A DNA stretch of 64,000 nucleotides, taken from assembly GCA_050178795.1 (NCBI GenBank), contig JBFXFT010000006.1:3375-67374 (forward strand), read 5' to 3'. Each line of letters opens with the position of its first letter. The stretch's first letter is position 1. The translations under genes were made by a program, and so were the position numbers. Positions 35,720 to 44,438 of this stretch are shown here, one piece after another. Under the pieces are notes generated by a model. The model ran no database searches and was not told where the DNA came from. It worked only from the letters and a program-made list of their open reading frames with translations. Source of the stretch: STF1-184 sp050178795 (lineage in GTDB: Bacteria; Bacillota; Clostridia; Christensenellales; UBA1242).

Positions 35720-36190
35720 ATGAATGAAGTTAAATTTTTATTTAACAGTAATGAAGGCGAAACAAAAATAGATATTTATCATAAAATAGAAATAGCATAT
35801 AAAGAAGATGGTCTATTTTGCATAAATGGTGGAGGCGGTTTTTGCCTTTACTTAGGTGAGTCATACATTAACATTGGTATTGACGGAAATAACAAGAGAG
35901 TAGAAAACTTTGGTGGCTTATTTAATTTAAAGGAAACAAAAAACGCTTCAATTGAATTGCCTAAAAAAGTTGTAAAGGGACTTCTTTATGTTAATAGTGA
36001 AAAAGAATTTAAAGATGGTTTTGCTACACGTATTGTTTTTAGTGAAAAACGTTTATATGATATAAAAAATAAAGTTTTACAAATTGGTGAGTATGACCCA
36101 AATAAACTTAGTTTACAGTTTTTTAAAAACGCTTATGCTCAACTTTCAAAAGATGGTGTTCTAGAGGGAATCATCATAACTGGAATATAA
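35720..36190 (+). CDS. Small cytoplasmic protein, possible partner of the 34551 product
   Basis: The start is ATG 35720, nine bases after AAAGGAG. Of 156 aa, all is soluble, with alternating charged strands and a Gly-rich turn (CINGGGGFCLYLG). No signal peptide. It follows the secreted glycine-zipper protein by 44 bp with no terminator between, so it is probably co-transcribed. Position, size and cytoplasmic character fit an immunity or chaperone protein for the upstream product, but no sequence match supports it. A terminator ends the pair. Confidence 0.6.
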   Translation: MNEVKFLFNSNEGETKIDIYHKIEIAYKEDGLFCINGGGGFCLYLGESYINIGIDGNNKRVENFGGLFNLKETKNASIELPKKVVKGLLYVNSEKEFKDGFATRIVFSEKRLYDIKNKVLQIGEYDPNKLSLQFFKNAYAQLSKDGVLEGIIITGI

Positions 36191-36234
36191 AAAACAACTT
36201 TAATTTTTTATGTAAGTCTTTTGTTTTATTTTTT

Positions 36235-36266
36235 AACAACTCGGTTAACAGCCGAGTTGTTTTTTA
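36235..36266 (+). terminator. Terminator after the 34551-35720 pair
   Basis: AACAACTCGG (36235-36244) and CCGAGTTGTT (36252-36261) pair, then a T run. Confidence 0.9.
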
Positions 36267-36299
36267 GTGTAAATTTGTTATTTTATTTTGGTTTAGATA

Positions 36300-36328
36300 T
36301 TGAAGTAAAGAATGGTTTTTGTTATAAT
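36300..36328 (+). promoter_or_regulatory. Promoter of the MATE-like gene
   Basis: TTGAAG at 36300-36305, 17-bp spacer, consensus TATAAT at 36323-36328. Confidence 0.7.
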
Positions 36329-36360
36329 GTGAGTAAATATAAACAACTTATGAGGTACTA

Positions 36361-37704
36361 ATGACACAAGCGGTTGCAAAAACTAATTTTTGGAAATATT
36401 TAATTGAAACTTCTAAAAAATCAAGTTATTTGGTGGTTATTGGAATAATTACTGCGCTTTATATGACAATAAGTTCGGTTTTTGCAAACACTATGCCATT
36501 AAAAGAACTTACATATTTTAACGCTATGTTTTCGCTCGCTTATTTTTCTAGCATAATTGGCTTTGGAATTGCAGGCGGAGTTGCTATATATATCAACCAA
36601 AACTATAAAAACAAAGATGTCGTTGCCAATTACAATAGGTATGGCTTATTCCTTACGGTAATTTTGGCGGCAATATTTGTAATTTTGATTGTACTATTTA
36701 AAGAAGTAATTTTTGACTATATTTTTAACATTGATGTGGCAGGAGATTATACCTTCTTTTACTTAATGTGCGCGTATATATTTTTAAATTGTATCAATCG
36801 TTATTTTATGCATACTTTAAAAAATATGAAAGAATTTAAAGCACAATTATTACAAATTGCAATATATTCTACATTGATTGTAGTTGCGCTTTTAATTTTA
36901 AACTTTATGGGCGGAATATATTTAAACCTTGTTGGTTTTATTTATGTGGGCGTTTCAATTTTAAGTGTTATTCTATTCTATTTTATATTTTTGAAAAATA
37001 AAAATTATGGTATAAATCTTTTGGTTTTTAAAAAGTTAAAATTTACATATAAAGAGTTTTCTACAATTATGTATATGGCTTTTTCCGAAATTATTTGGCA
37101 AATTGGCTATATGTTTACTGCGATGTTCCTGTTAAAGGTAAGTGAAATATACTTTAACGCATATTCATATTATGAAAATGTTTTAGACTTTTTTAATACT
37201 TTATACTTTAGTTTTATTGTAATAACGAGCATTGACATAACGCGTGCGCTTGGCGAAAACAAGAAAGATGAAGCCTATATGCACGGCAAATATTCAATTT
37301 ATTTTAGTATTTTTATTTGGGTCGTGTATGCGCTATGTAGTTTAGCATTAATTGTTCCAATAAATTCTGGAATAAATATTGACGTTAGACCCATTGCCAC
37401 AATAGCGATGATTCTATATGTCTCAACACACTTGTTTAGATTCATAGTTTGGAATTTGTCAAGTTATGTCATAATTTGGGGCGGTAAAGTAAAAACAGTA
37501 TTTTGGCTTGAATTTTTGTCCGCAATATATTATGTCTTAATATTTGTCTTTGCTGATTACTTTCCAAGTTCAATATATTGGGCATTCTTCTTCATAAGTT
37601 TGGACAACATAATAAAAACCCCAATATATTTAATAATGTTTAAAAACAAAAAATGGCTTGTAAATTTAACGGCTCCAAACCCAAATCCAGAGTTAAACAC
37701 CTAA
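36361..37704 (+). CDS. MATE-like multidrug/oligosaccharide-lipid (MOP) transporter
   Basis: A 447-aa protein with about twelve membrane helices. The pattern fits the MOP superfamily: first helix pair SSYLVVIGIITALYMTISSV, then FSLAYFSSIIGFGIAGGVAI and YINQNYKNKD, as in MATE proteins where the third helix is followed by a basic loop. A second half starts near residue 220 (EFSTIMYMAFSEIIWQIGYM). MATE proteins use Na+ or H+ to export drugs; Wzx-type members flip lipid-linked sugars. No polysaccharide genes adjoin, so MATE is likelier. Short Pro/Asn tail. Confidence 0.75.
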   Translation: MTQAVAKTNFWKYLIETSKKSSYLVVIGIITALYMTISSVFANTMPLKELTYFNAMFSLAYFSSIIGFGIAGGVAIYINQNYKNKDVVANYNRYGLFLTVILAAIFVILIVLFKEVIFDYIFNIDVAGDYTFFYLMCAYIFLNCINRYFMHTLKNMKEFKAQLLQIAIYSTLIVVALLILNFMGGIYLNLVGFIYVGVSILSVILFYFIFLKNKNYGINLLVFKKLKFTYKEFSTIMYMAFSEIIWQIGYMFTAMFLLKVSEIYFNAYSYYENVLDFFNTLYFSFIVITSIDITRALGENKKDEAYMHGKYSIYFSIFIWVVYALCSLALIVPINSGINIDVRPIATIAMILYVSTHLFRFIVWNLSSYVIIWGGKVKTVFWLEFLSAIYYVLIFVFADYFPSSIYWAFFFISLDNIIKTPIYLIMFKNKKWLVNLTAPNPNPELNT

Positions 37705-37708
37705 CATA

Positions 37709-37738
37709 AAAAAACTAGGTTATTTACCTAGTTTTTTT
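37709..37738. terminator. Bidirectional terminator overlapping the 37720 gene
   Basis: AAAAAACTAGGT (37709-37720) and ACCTAGTTTTTT (37726-37737) pair perfectly. The last codons of the minus-strand gene lie in the right arm. Confidence 0.9.
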
Positions 37739-37971
37739 TGTTTATATTCCATATATGTTAGTAAGCCAATTATATAGTTTATGTCGTCAAACATATTTAT
37801 ATATGTGTCTTCTAGTATCGCGTTTCTTAGTTCGTTTACCGAAACGCCCATAAACTCCAAATAGAGTTTTGCAGTTTGGTAAACCGTTCTCTGGTCTTCT
37901 ATTCCTGGTTTATTGTCTAGTTCGTCATATAGTTTTCCAAGTTCAATCATAACTTTTATTACATTTTCCAT
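37720..37971 (-). CDS. Hypothetical helical protein, 83 aa
   Basis: Small soluble protein, almost entirely helical (VIKVMIELGKLYDELDNKPG, then YLEFMGVSVNELRNAIL), ending in Lys-rich KQKKLGK. No family recognised. Its start lies 2 bp after the end of the glycosylase-like gene on the same strand, so it is the second gene of a two-gene unit. Its 3' end is built into the shared terminator hairpin with the MATE-like gene. A role as a small partner of the glycosylase-like protein is only positional inference. Confidence 0.6.
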   Translation of the reverse strand: MENVIKVMIELGKLYDELDNKPGIEDQRTVYQTAKLYLEFMGVSVNELRNAILEDTYINMFDDINYIIGLLTYMEYKQKKLGK

Positions 37972-37973
37972 AT

Positions 37974-38615
37974 TTATTTTTCCTTTAAAATTTGTTTAAT
38001 GTCTTCTAGTGCTTTATGTTGGTTAAATATTCCATTTCCGACAGGGTAGTGTATTACAAAGCATTCAAAATTTTTGTCTTTAATTTTTAGTGAGAATTTT
38101 TGTTGTCTACAAGTTGAAACACTAATTTTTTTGTCTAAAACTATTGACGCTACTTGATTGCCAAACAAAAATATGGTTTCGGGGTTTACCCTGTAAAGTT
38201 CTTCAAGCAAAAGTTCTTTATAGTTTAAAAATACGCTGTCATCTAGTGGTCTTGCGTCGTCTTGAGAGCATTTTGCCAAATTTGTAATCCAAAGTTTTTG
38301 GTTTTTGACCTCGTCATACACTTCTTTGCAAAAGTTTTTGTCCCATTCGCTTGGCTTTAAACCTTGTATTTTTTCATTTAATTTTGCATCAAATAGCGAG
38401 CATTTAGTTAAAAAGTTCCAAATTTGTTTTGTCGTTAGCCATGGGGCGCTTATGTCGTCCCAGTTGGTATTTGATGAAATATTGCGCTTTGTAGGGTTCA
38501 TAAAAACAAGCGCAAATTTTGCGTTTTTGCTTTTTCCGTTGCCGTATACGCTTTTTAGGTTTTGCGAGCCATATATGCTTTGCAATTTGTCATATTTTTC
38601 ATGTAAATCTTTCAT
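37974..38615 (-). CDS. Uracil-DNA-glycosylase superfamily protein
   Basis: A 213-aa protein. FALVFMNPTKRN (about residues 34-45) corresponds to motif I, the water-activating loop of UDG-fold proteins, although the exact GxPG(x)GE of family 4 is not present. LWITNLAKCSQDDARPLDD (about 108-126) and PETIFLFGNQVA follow the order of family 4/5-like members. IHYPVGNGIFNQHKALE (about 188-204) resembles the HPS motif II with Pro and a nearby His. No Fe-S cysteine set was seen. It may be a DUF4918/family-6-like glycosylase; excision activity is unproven. Confidence 0.68.
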   Translation of the reverse strand: MKDLHEKYDKLQSIYGSQNLKSVYGNGKSKNAKFALVFMNPTKRNISSNTNWDDISAPWLTTKQIWNFLTKCSLFDAKLNEKIQGLKPSEWDKNFCKEVYDEVKNQKLWITNLAKCSQDDARPLDDSVFLNYKELLLEELYRVNPETIFLFGNQVASIVLDKKISVSTCRQQKFSLKIKDKNFECFVIHYPVGNGIFNQHKALEDIKQILKEK

Positions 38616-38695
38616 AGTTCAATTATAGCATATAATTATTATATTCTATTTGTTTTAATTAATTTATGGTATATTAATTTAGGTATTTTTGAGTA

Positions 38696-38724
38696 TTGAC
38701 ACACATTATTAATTGGGGTATAAT
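38696..38724 (+). promoter_or_regulatory. Consensus promoter of the GLUG-repeat gene
   Basis: TTGACA (38696-38701), 17-bp spacer, TATAAT (38719-38724): a perfect match to the sigma-A consensus, so strong expression is likely. Confidence 0.85.
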
Positions 38725-38781
38725 AAACATATAAAATTTCGGGCAGATAATAACTTAATTTAATCTATTGGAAGGGGTTAT

Positions 38782-41541
38782 ATGAAAAGATTTTTAGTTT
38801 TTGTAATAATTTGTATTGTTACTTTGAGTTTAGGTTTAACTACCTATTACTTTTTGCGAGACAATGAGGTAATAGTTGTTAACAGCACTTATTTTGAGGT
38901 TAATATTGGGGACTCTTTTGAAATAGATTACGAGCACACAAATCCTAGCCCTACAACAGAGCTTACTTTTACGTCATATCAACCTGACATTGTTTATTTT
39001 AGCCCAGCAAATAATAAGTTTTATGCTGCTGCAGGTGGTAAGGCAATAATTGAGGTTAGTTCAAACAAAAAAGACTTCCAAGCAGTTACTATTGAGGTTT
39101 CTGTAGGTGATGGAACAACAAACGCACCTTTCTATATTACTTCGGCAGAAACTTTAATGACAATAGGCACGAATGAAACTATGACTATGGATAAGTCTTA
39201 TGTTTTGCAAGAAGATATTGACCTTGCTTCATACAATGACGGCATATTTATTCCTATTGGAAACAGTGCGGCAGAGGGCGAGGCTTTTAGTGGAACTTTT
39301 AACTTTAACGGACACACAATTTACAATATGAATATAACTCAAGAAGATTTACCAAATGGCGTTAGCGTTTCAAATGCGGGACTATTTTCTGTTTTGGAAC
39401 TTGGCGCAACAGTTAAAAATTTGAATATGGAAACAGTTACAATAACTGGTTACTTTGACAATGCAGGTGCAATAGCAGGTTTAAACTATGGCACAATTGA
39501 AAGAAGCCAAGTATTGAGCGGAACAATAACAAACTTAGATACAGATGGAAGCACTGGTGGTATTGCAGGAAAGCAAACAGTAGTGAGTGAATTAAGACCA
39601 CAAATAAACAGAGTTTACACAGCAATCAGTGTTGACGGTGCAAAATATGCTGGCGGTATAGTTGGCTATAACCTTGGCGGAACAGTACTTAACTGTTATT
39701 CAAGCAGCCAAGTAAATGGGGACTCAAACGCAGTTGCTGGCGGACTAGTTGGCTTAAATGCTTTTGGTACATTTGAGACTGCACCTTATGTTGCTAGACT
39801 TAAAGATTGTTACTTTGACGGTGTTGTAAGCGGAACAAGTACTCATAGAGGCATAATTATTGGTGAAAACTTAAACTACGACGACCAATTTGACTTTAAC
39901 ACAGTAAGAGGTGTTTACTACTCTACAGAAATCTCTGGCGAGATGGTTGCAGTAAGCAACATAGCAAATGAAAGTCTAAGTCCAAATTATGGCATATTTA
40001 ATAAGACACTTGCAGAACTTCAACAACAAGCAAATTATTATTCATATACCGATTTGCAAGACGCAGACATTTACTGGATATTCAACAAAGTTTGGTTGAT
40101 ATCTAGCGACACTAATGACGGTTTACCATATCTAAACATGGAAGGACCAAAAGTTGATGGCGGTTTTGATACAATTGACGATGGAATAAGCATCAACAAT
40201 CCAACCGATTTAGTAAATATATCTATGACTGGCACTTATGTATTACGTACAAACCTTGACTTAATTGCCTTTACAGATTGGACTCCACTTGGAACAGAGG
40301 CAGAGCCATTTAATGGTAAGTTATATATAGCAATAGACCCAGCGACAGATGACTACTATAAGATAAGCAATCTTTCTATAACTACAAATAATGCAGGTAG
40401 CGGACTATTTGGATTTATTGGACCTGAAGGTTATGTAAAAGGACTTTATTTATATCAAGTAAACATTGAAGGTGGCAATAATATAGGTGCCGTTGCTGGT
40501 GTAAACAATGGTATAATAGAGGACTGTAAAGTAATAAACGAAGAAAATGAAGAGCAAACAAGAGTATTAACAGGCAGAAACTTAACAGGTGAGTTTAACA
40601 TTGGCAGTCTTGTAGGACTTTCAAACAGCTCAATAACTAATTGTTATGCTCAAATTAAAATAGAGGCTCAAAGCACTAATGGATATCAAACAAATGCTGG
40701 CGGTCTTGTAGGTTACAATAAAGGTACAGTTGATAACAGTTACTCAAATAGTAAACTATTTAGTGTAAATGGTTACTCTAACTACATAGGCGGTATCGCT
40801 GGTAATAACGAAGGAACTATTGAACTAAGTTACTTTACTGGTAACTTAACAGGAAACGTTACATCTGAACAAGTTTGGGTTGGTGGTCTTGTAGGTTACA
40901 ACTCTATATCAGGTATAGTAAAAACATCATTCACAGATTTTGGTAGATACCAAAGCCTAATAGTTGGCGGTATAGTAGGAACAACTAGGGGACTAATTAC
41001 TGAGTGCTACGCTGGAAACATCAGCATTAAAGCAGAATACGCAGGCGGTTTAGCATTTAACATTGCAGAGGGCGAAATAAACAACTGTTACAGTGTTGCA
41101 TATATTCAAGGTTTGAGTTCAACTAGTAGAAAAGCAGGTTTTGCTTACTTCATTGAATATCACCAAGATACTTATGGACAACTTAAAAATTGTTTCTCTG
41201 CTACAAGTTTTGACTTTGTGGGCACAAACTATACTGAAACTTATGCTCCAGTAAGATCAGAAGGCTTCTTAACTCCAAGGCAAGCAGGTTACATATATGA
41301 CTCTATATACGATGACCAAGGACAAAAATCAACTATTCAAGGTTTCTATGGACTTTTCAATACAGAGTTTATTATTCCACAAGAATTAAGAGATATTCCT
41401 GTAACTACAGACCAAGCAATGGGAGAGGAAGGATTATTTGCAATATTCTACGAACACGGCTTTAACTCTGAAATATGGAACTTTGCAATAGGCGAATATC
41501 CAACTTTAAAAAATGTTATTGAGTTGCAAGACGCTGAATAA
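38782..41541 (+). CDS. Large surface protein with GLUG repeats
   Basis: A 919-aa protein. Residues about 4-25 are a signal anchor (FLVFVIICIVTLSLGLTTYY). Residues about 33-115 resemble an Ig-like (BIG-type) domain ending FQAVTIEVSVGDG. Then come GLUG-type repeats: GGIAGK (about 257), AGGIVGYN (about 288), AGGLVGLN (about 317), AGGLVGYNKGT (about 637), GGIAGNNEGT (about 668), GGLVGYN (about 699) and GGIVG (about 727). Such repeats build right-handed beta-solenoids in adhesins. No LPxTG or S-layer domain was seen, so attachment is by the N-terminal anchor or none. Driven by a consensus promoter. Probably a cell-surface adhesin or matrix protein. Confidence 0.85.
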   Translation: MKRFLVFVIICIVTLSLGLTTYYFLRDNEVIVVNSTYFEVNIGDSFEIDYEHTNPSPTTELTFTSYQPDIVYFSPANNKFYAAAGGKAIIEVSSNKKDFQAVTIEVSVGDGTTNAPFYITSAETLMTIGTNETMTMDKSYVLQEDIDLASYNDGIFIPIGNSAAEGEAFSGTFNFNGHTIYNMNITQEDLPNGVSVSNAGLFSVLELGATVKNLNMETVTITGYFDNAGAIAGLNYGTIERSQVLSGTITNLDTDGSTGGIAGKQTVVSELRPQINRVYTAISVDGAKYAGGIVGYNLGGTVLNCYSSSQVNGDSNAVAGGLVGLNAFGTFETAPYVARLKDCYFDGVVSGTSTHRGIIIGENLNYDDQFDFNTVRGVYYSTEISGEMVAVSNIANESLSPNYGIFNKTLAELQQQANYYSYTDLQDADIYWIFNKVWLISSDTNDGLPYLNMEGPKVDGGFDTIDDGISINNPTDLVNISMTGTYVLRTNLDLIAFTDWTPLGTEAEPFNGKLYIAIDPATDDYYKISNLSITTNNAGSGLFGFIGPEGYVKGLYLYQVNIEGGNNIGAVAGVNNGIIEDCKVINEENEEQTRVLTGRNLTGEFNIGSLVGLSNSSITNCYAQIKIEAQSTNGYQTNAGGLVGYNKGTVDNSYSNSKLFSVNGYSNYIGGIAGNNEGTIELSYFTGNLTGNVTSEQVWVGGLVGYNSISGIVKTSFTDFGRYQSLIVGGIVGTTRGLITECYAGNISIKAEYAGGLAFNIAEGEINNCYSVAYIQGLSSTSRKAGFAYFIEYHQDTYGQLKNCFSATSFDFVGTNYTETYAPVRSEGFLTPRQAGYIYDSIYDDQGQKSTIQGFYGLFNTEFIIPQELRDIPVTTDQAMGEEGLFAIFYEHGFNSEIWNFAIGEYPTLKNVIELQDAE

Positions 41542-41555
41542 AAAATAAATTAAAT

Positions 41556-41588
41556 AAAAAATAGACATTTTAAAATGTCTATTTTTTT
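41556..41588 (+). terminator. Terminator after the GLUG gene
   Basis: AAAAATAGACATTTT and AAAATGTCTATTTTT form a perfect palindrome. Confidence 0.9.
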
Positions 41589-41603
41589 GTCGTGAAATCG
41601 TAC

Positions 41604-41636
41604 AGAAAAAAAGCCCAAGAAAAAACTTAGACTTTT
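41604..41636 (-). terminator. Terminator of spoVG (minus strand)
   Basis: On the minus strand AAGTCTAAG pairs with CTTGGGCTT (two G-T pairs) and is followed by seven T. Confidence 0.65.
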
Positions 41637-41649
41637 AATTTTTTATCTT

Positions 41650-41940
41650 TTAATTTTGTTCGCTATTTTCGCTATCTTCTTTTACCGCTTTTTCATAAGC
41701 TGCTAGAACTGAAGAGTCAATCAATTGTCTAGTAGGGGTATCAATTGGATGCGCAATGTCCTTAAACTCACCATCTGGAGTTTTTCTGCTAGGCATAGGA
41801 ACAAAATAACCATTATTACCTTCAACAACTTTGATGTCGTGAATTACAAAACAACCATCAATTGTCATAGAAGCAACGGCTTTTAGTTTGCTATCATCCT
41901 TTTTTACTAGGCGAATACGAATATCTGTAATGTTTAACAA
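41650..41940 (-). CDS. spoVG: SpoVG, RNA/DNA-binding regulator
   Basis: A 96-aa protein almost entirely of the SpoVG fold: NITDIRIRLV at the start, the strand KAVASMTIDGCFVIHDIKVV, and the motif NGYFVPMPSRKTPDGEFKDI, followed by HPI...R. SpoVG proteins bind RNA and DNA and affect cell division, sporulation timing and virulence in Bacillota; this protein does not prove sporulation. The start is a TTG (complement of 41938-41940) preceded by GGTGA. No ATG is in frame nearby, so the rare start is likely real. Single-gene transcript. Confidence 0.93.
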   Translation of the reverse strand: MLNITDIRIRLVKKDDSKLKAVASMTIDGCFVIHDIKVVEGNNGYFVPMPSRKTPDGEFKDIAHPIDTPTRQLIDSSVLAAYEKAVKEDSENSEQN

Positions 41941-42165
41941 GCTAAATCACCATCCTTTTTAGATTAGCTTTTAATATTAGCTACTTTTAGTTTACATACT
42001 TTTTTTTAAAAAAACAAATAAAATAAACTATTTTTATTGATTTTAAAGCGTCCAAATGCACTAAATACGGCAAAATTGAATTATTTTTATATTTTTGTAG
42101 TAATTTTGCAATATTTTTATTTTTGGAAGTGAGGGCTAATTTTTAAATAATTTCTCATAAAAACC

Positions 42166-42194
42166 TTGACTAAACAAGCATTTCATTATATAAT
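42166..42194 (+). promoter_or_regulatory. Promoter of rpmE
   Basis: TTGACT at 42166-42171, 17-bp spacer, consensus TATAAT at 42189-42194. Confidence 0.85.
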
Positions 42195-42225
42195 GACTAG
42201 GCTACAAATTATAGAGGTGATTAAA

Positions 42226-42429
42226 GTGAAACAAGGAATACATCCTAATTATCATGAAGTTGAAGTAACTTGCGCTTGCGGTGAGACTTTTAAGACTAGA
42301 GCAGTAAAAGACGGACAAGAAATGAGAGTGGAAATTTGCAAAAATTGCCATCCTTTTTACACAGGCAAAAGAAAGTTAGTTGACAGCGGCGGAAGAGTTG
42401 AAAAATTTAACAAGCGCCTTGGTAGATAG
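42226..42429 (+). CDS. rpmE: Ribosomal protein L31, zinc-binding form
   Basis: The start is GTG 42226, with AGAGGTGA just upstream; the open frame further upstream would cover the promoter. Of 67 aa, KQGIHPNYHEVEVTCACGET begins the protein, with C-x-C; ICKNCHPFYTGKRK follows with CxxC. These four cysteines bind zinc, so this is the C+ form (RpmE), replaced by a Cys-less paralogue under zinc starvation in many Bacillota. Part of the 50S central protuberance bridge to 30S. Followed by a terminator and then prmC. Confidence 0.96.
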   Translation: MKQGIHPNYHEVEVTCACGETFKTRAVKDGQEMRVEICKNCHPFYTGKRKLVDSGGRVEKFNKRLGR

Positions 42430-42455
42430 CAATTAATTTAGGACATAAAAATTTT

Positions 42456-42483
42456 GAAAACTAGTAGCTTTACTAGTTTTTTT
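42456..42483 (+). terminator. Terminator after rpmE
   Basis: AAAACTAGTA and TACTAGTTTT pair around a 4-nt loop, and T residues follow. The prmC site AAAGGAG begins just after it. Confidence 0.82.
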
Positions 42484-42497
42484 AAAGGAGAATTACT

Positions 42498-43337
42498 GTG
42501 TTTAATTTGTTGTCTTTAAAAAGACAAGTAAATGAAATATTTATAGGCAAGGGTATTGATGACAAATCAGAAACCGACTGGCTTTTTTGTAATGTATTAA
42601 AAATTAGTCGCACCGAACTTTTAATGAAGACAGAAGTTACCTTTTGGCAACATATAAAAATTTTAAGGCTTGCAAAAAAACGTGCAAGGGGAATACCTCT
42701 AAGCCACATATTTAGAGAGAGTTATTTTTATGGGCTTACGTTTAAAGTAAATAAAAGCGTGCTTACACCGAGGAAAGAAACAGAACTTTTAGTAGAACAA
42801 ATAATAAACGACTATAAGGGTACAAAAAACAAAAAAATACTTGACCTTTGCACTGGTAGCGGTGCCATTGCAGTAGCATTAAGCAAAAATTTAAAGGACA
42901 AAATTACCGCTAGTGACATAAGTAACAGCGCTCTAAAAGTTGCAAGGCATAACATTAAACATTTAGATGCAAGCGTAACTCTATTAAAAAGCGACTTGTT
43001 TGAAAATATAACTGGCAAATTTAACGCAATAGTAAGCAACCCTCCATACATTAAGACTGAAGACATAGATTCTTTGCAAGTTGAGGTTAAAAAGTATGAC
43101 CCATTACTTGCCTTAGACGGCGGTAATGATGGACTAGATTTTTTTAAAGAAATTATAAAAAAGGCTCCACAAAAACTTGAAGAAAATGGTAGAATATACT
43201 TAGAAGTAGGTAAGGGACAAGCAAAAGCCGTTTCTAAGTTACTTGAAAAAAATTTTATTAACATTAAAATTATAAAAGACTACAGCGGCGTAGAGCGCAT
43301 AGTATACGCCACAAAGGGTAAAAGTTATGATAAATAA
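42498..43337 (+). CDS. prmC: Release factor glutamine methyltransferase
   Basis: Methylates the Gln of the GGQ motif in release factors RF1 and RF2, using S-adenosylmethionine. The 279 aa have a helical N-terminal substrate domain, GIPLSHIFRESYFYGL and VLTPRKETELLVE (the 'PR.ETE' signature), the SAM-binding loop DLCTGSGAIAVAL, and the catalytic NPPYI with YDPLLALDGG. The start is GTG, with AAAGGAG eight bases upstream. The stop overlaps prfA by 11 bp. In most bacteria prfA comes first, so this order is reversed. Confidence 0.95.
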   Translation: MFNLLSLKRQVNEIFIGKGIDDKSETDWLFCNVLKISRTELLMKTEVTFWQHIKILRLAKKRARGIPLSHIFRESYFYGLTFKVNKSVLTPRKETELLVEQIINDYKGTKNKKILDLCTGSGAIAVALSKNLKDKITASDISNSALKVARHNIKHLDASVTLLKSDLFENITGKFNAIVSNPPYIKTEDIDSLQVEVKKYDPLLALDGGNDGLDFFKEIIKKAPQKLEENGRIYLEVGKGQAKAVSKLLEKNFINIKIIKDYSGVERIVYATKGKSYDK

Positions 43338-44403
43338 ACTACAAAACATTAAGGGACGATATAACGAAGTAAACGATTTAATGCTACAACCAGACATTAT
43401 GTCTAATCAAAAGGAGTACATTAAATTAGCAAAAGAGTTAAAAAATTTAACTCCTGTTGCCATGCTATATGATGAGTATTTGTTGGTATTAAAAAACCTT
43501 GAAGACGCAAGAAAAATGTTGAAACAAGAAAAAGACATTGAAATGCAAGACTTTTTGAGTGAAGAAATTTTAGAATCAGAAGAAAAAATTGGTAAAATGG
43601 AAGAAGAGTTAAAAATACTTCTTTTGCCAAAAGACGAAAATGACGATAAAAACGTAATAGTAGAAATTCGTGCAGGTGCAGGCGGAGACGAGGCGAGCCT
43701 ATTCGGTGGCGAAATTATGAGAATGTACCTAAAATATGCCGAGCGTCAACGCTGGAAGGTGACAGTTTTAGACATAAGCGAAACTGAACTTGGTGGCATA
43801 AAAGAGGCTAGCATATCAATAAAAGGTAACGGCGTTTATAGCAAGTTAAAGTACGAAAGCGGAGTACATAGGGTGCAACGCGTACCAGAGACAGAAAGTC
43901 AAGGTAGGGTACACACTTCAACCATTACAGTTGCAGTGCTACCAGAGGCAGAAGAGGTTGATTTTGAAATTGACCCAAAAGATTTACGAATAGATACTTA
44001 CCGTTCTTCTGGTGCAGGCGGTCAACACGTAAATACCACTGACTCTGCAATAAGAATTACTCACCTTCCTACTGGAATGGTGGTAACTTGTCAAAATGAG
44101 CGTAGTCAACTACAAAACAAAGAAATGGCTATGTATATGCTAAAGACAAAACTAAATGATTATTACCAAAGCCAAAAAGACGCGGAGTACGCCGAAAACA
44201 GAAAGTCGCAAGTAGGAACTGGCGACAGAAGCGAAAGAATAAGGACCTATAACTATCCACAAGGTAGGGTTAGCGACCACAGAATTAATTTGACATTATA
44301 TAGCCTACCTCAAATTTTGAATGGCGATATGGATGAACTTATAACATCGCTTGAAATGGCAGACCAAAAAGCAAAACTTGAAGCCAATATAGATGAAGAT
44401 TAA
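43327..44403 (+). CDS. prfA: Peptide chain release factor 1
   Basis: Recognises UAA and UAG and triggers peptide release. The 358 aa include an N-terminal helical hairpin domain (1-100), the domain start EIRAGAGGDEASLFGGEIMR, HRVQRVPETESQGRVHTST holding the P-x-T codon-recognition tripeptide (PET), and the catalytic SGAGGQHVNTTDSA (GGQ). The C-terminal QAKLEAN tail is complete. It starts inside prmC, 11 bp before its end, so modification enzyme and substrate are co-translated. A bidirectional terminator follows. Confidence 0.97.
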   Translation: MINKLQNIKGRYNEVNDLMLQPDIMSNQKEYIKLAKELKNLTPVAMLYDEYLLVLKNLEDARKMLKQEKDIEMQDFLSEEILESEEKIGKMEEELKILLLPKDENDDKNVIVEIRAGAGGDEASLFGGEIMRMYLKYAERQRWKVTVLDISETELGGIKEASISIKGNGVYSKLKYESGVHRVQRVPETESQGRVHTSTITVAVLPEAEEVDFEIDPKDLRIDTYRSSGAGGQHVNTTDSAIRITHLPTGMVVTCQNERSQLQNKEMAMYMLKTKLNDYYQSQKDAEYAENRKSQVGTGDRSERIRTYNYPQGRVSDHRINLTLYSLPQILNGDMDELITSLEMADQKAKLEANIDED

Positions 44404-44409
44404 AATTAA

Positions 44410-44438
44410 TAAAAAAAGAGGGGTGTCCCTCTTTTTTA
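44410..44438. terminator. Bidirectional terminator prfA/DegV
   Basis: AAAAAAGAGGGG and the T-rich TCCCTCTTTTTT pair around GTG. It also covers the last codon of the convergent gene. Confidence 0.9.

Noticed and set aside
36361..37704. Wzx flippase of a polysaccharide cluster
   Set aside because: No glycosyltransferase or sugar-nucleotide gene adjoins, so a MATE-like exporter is preferred.
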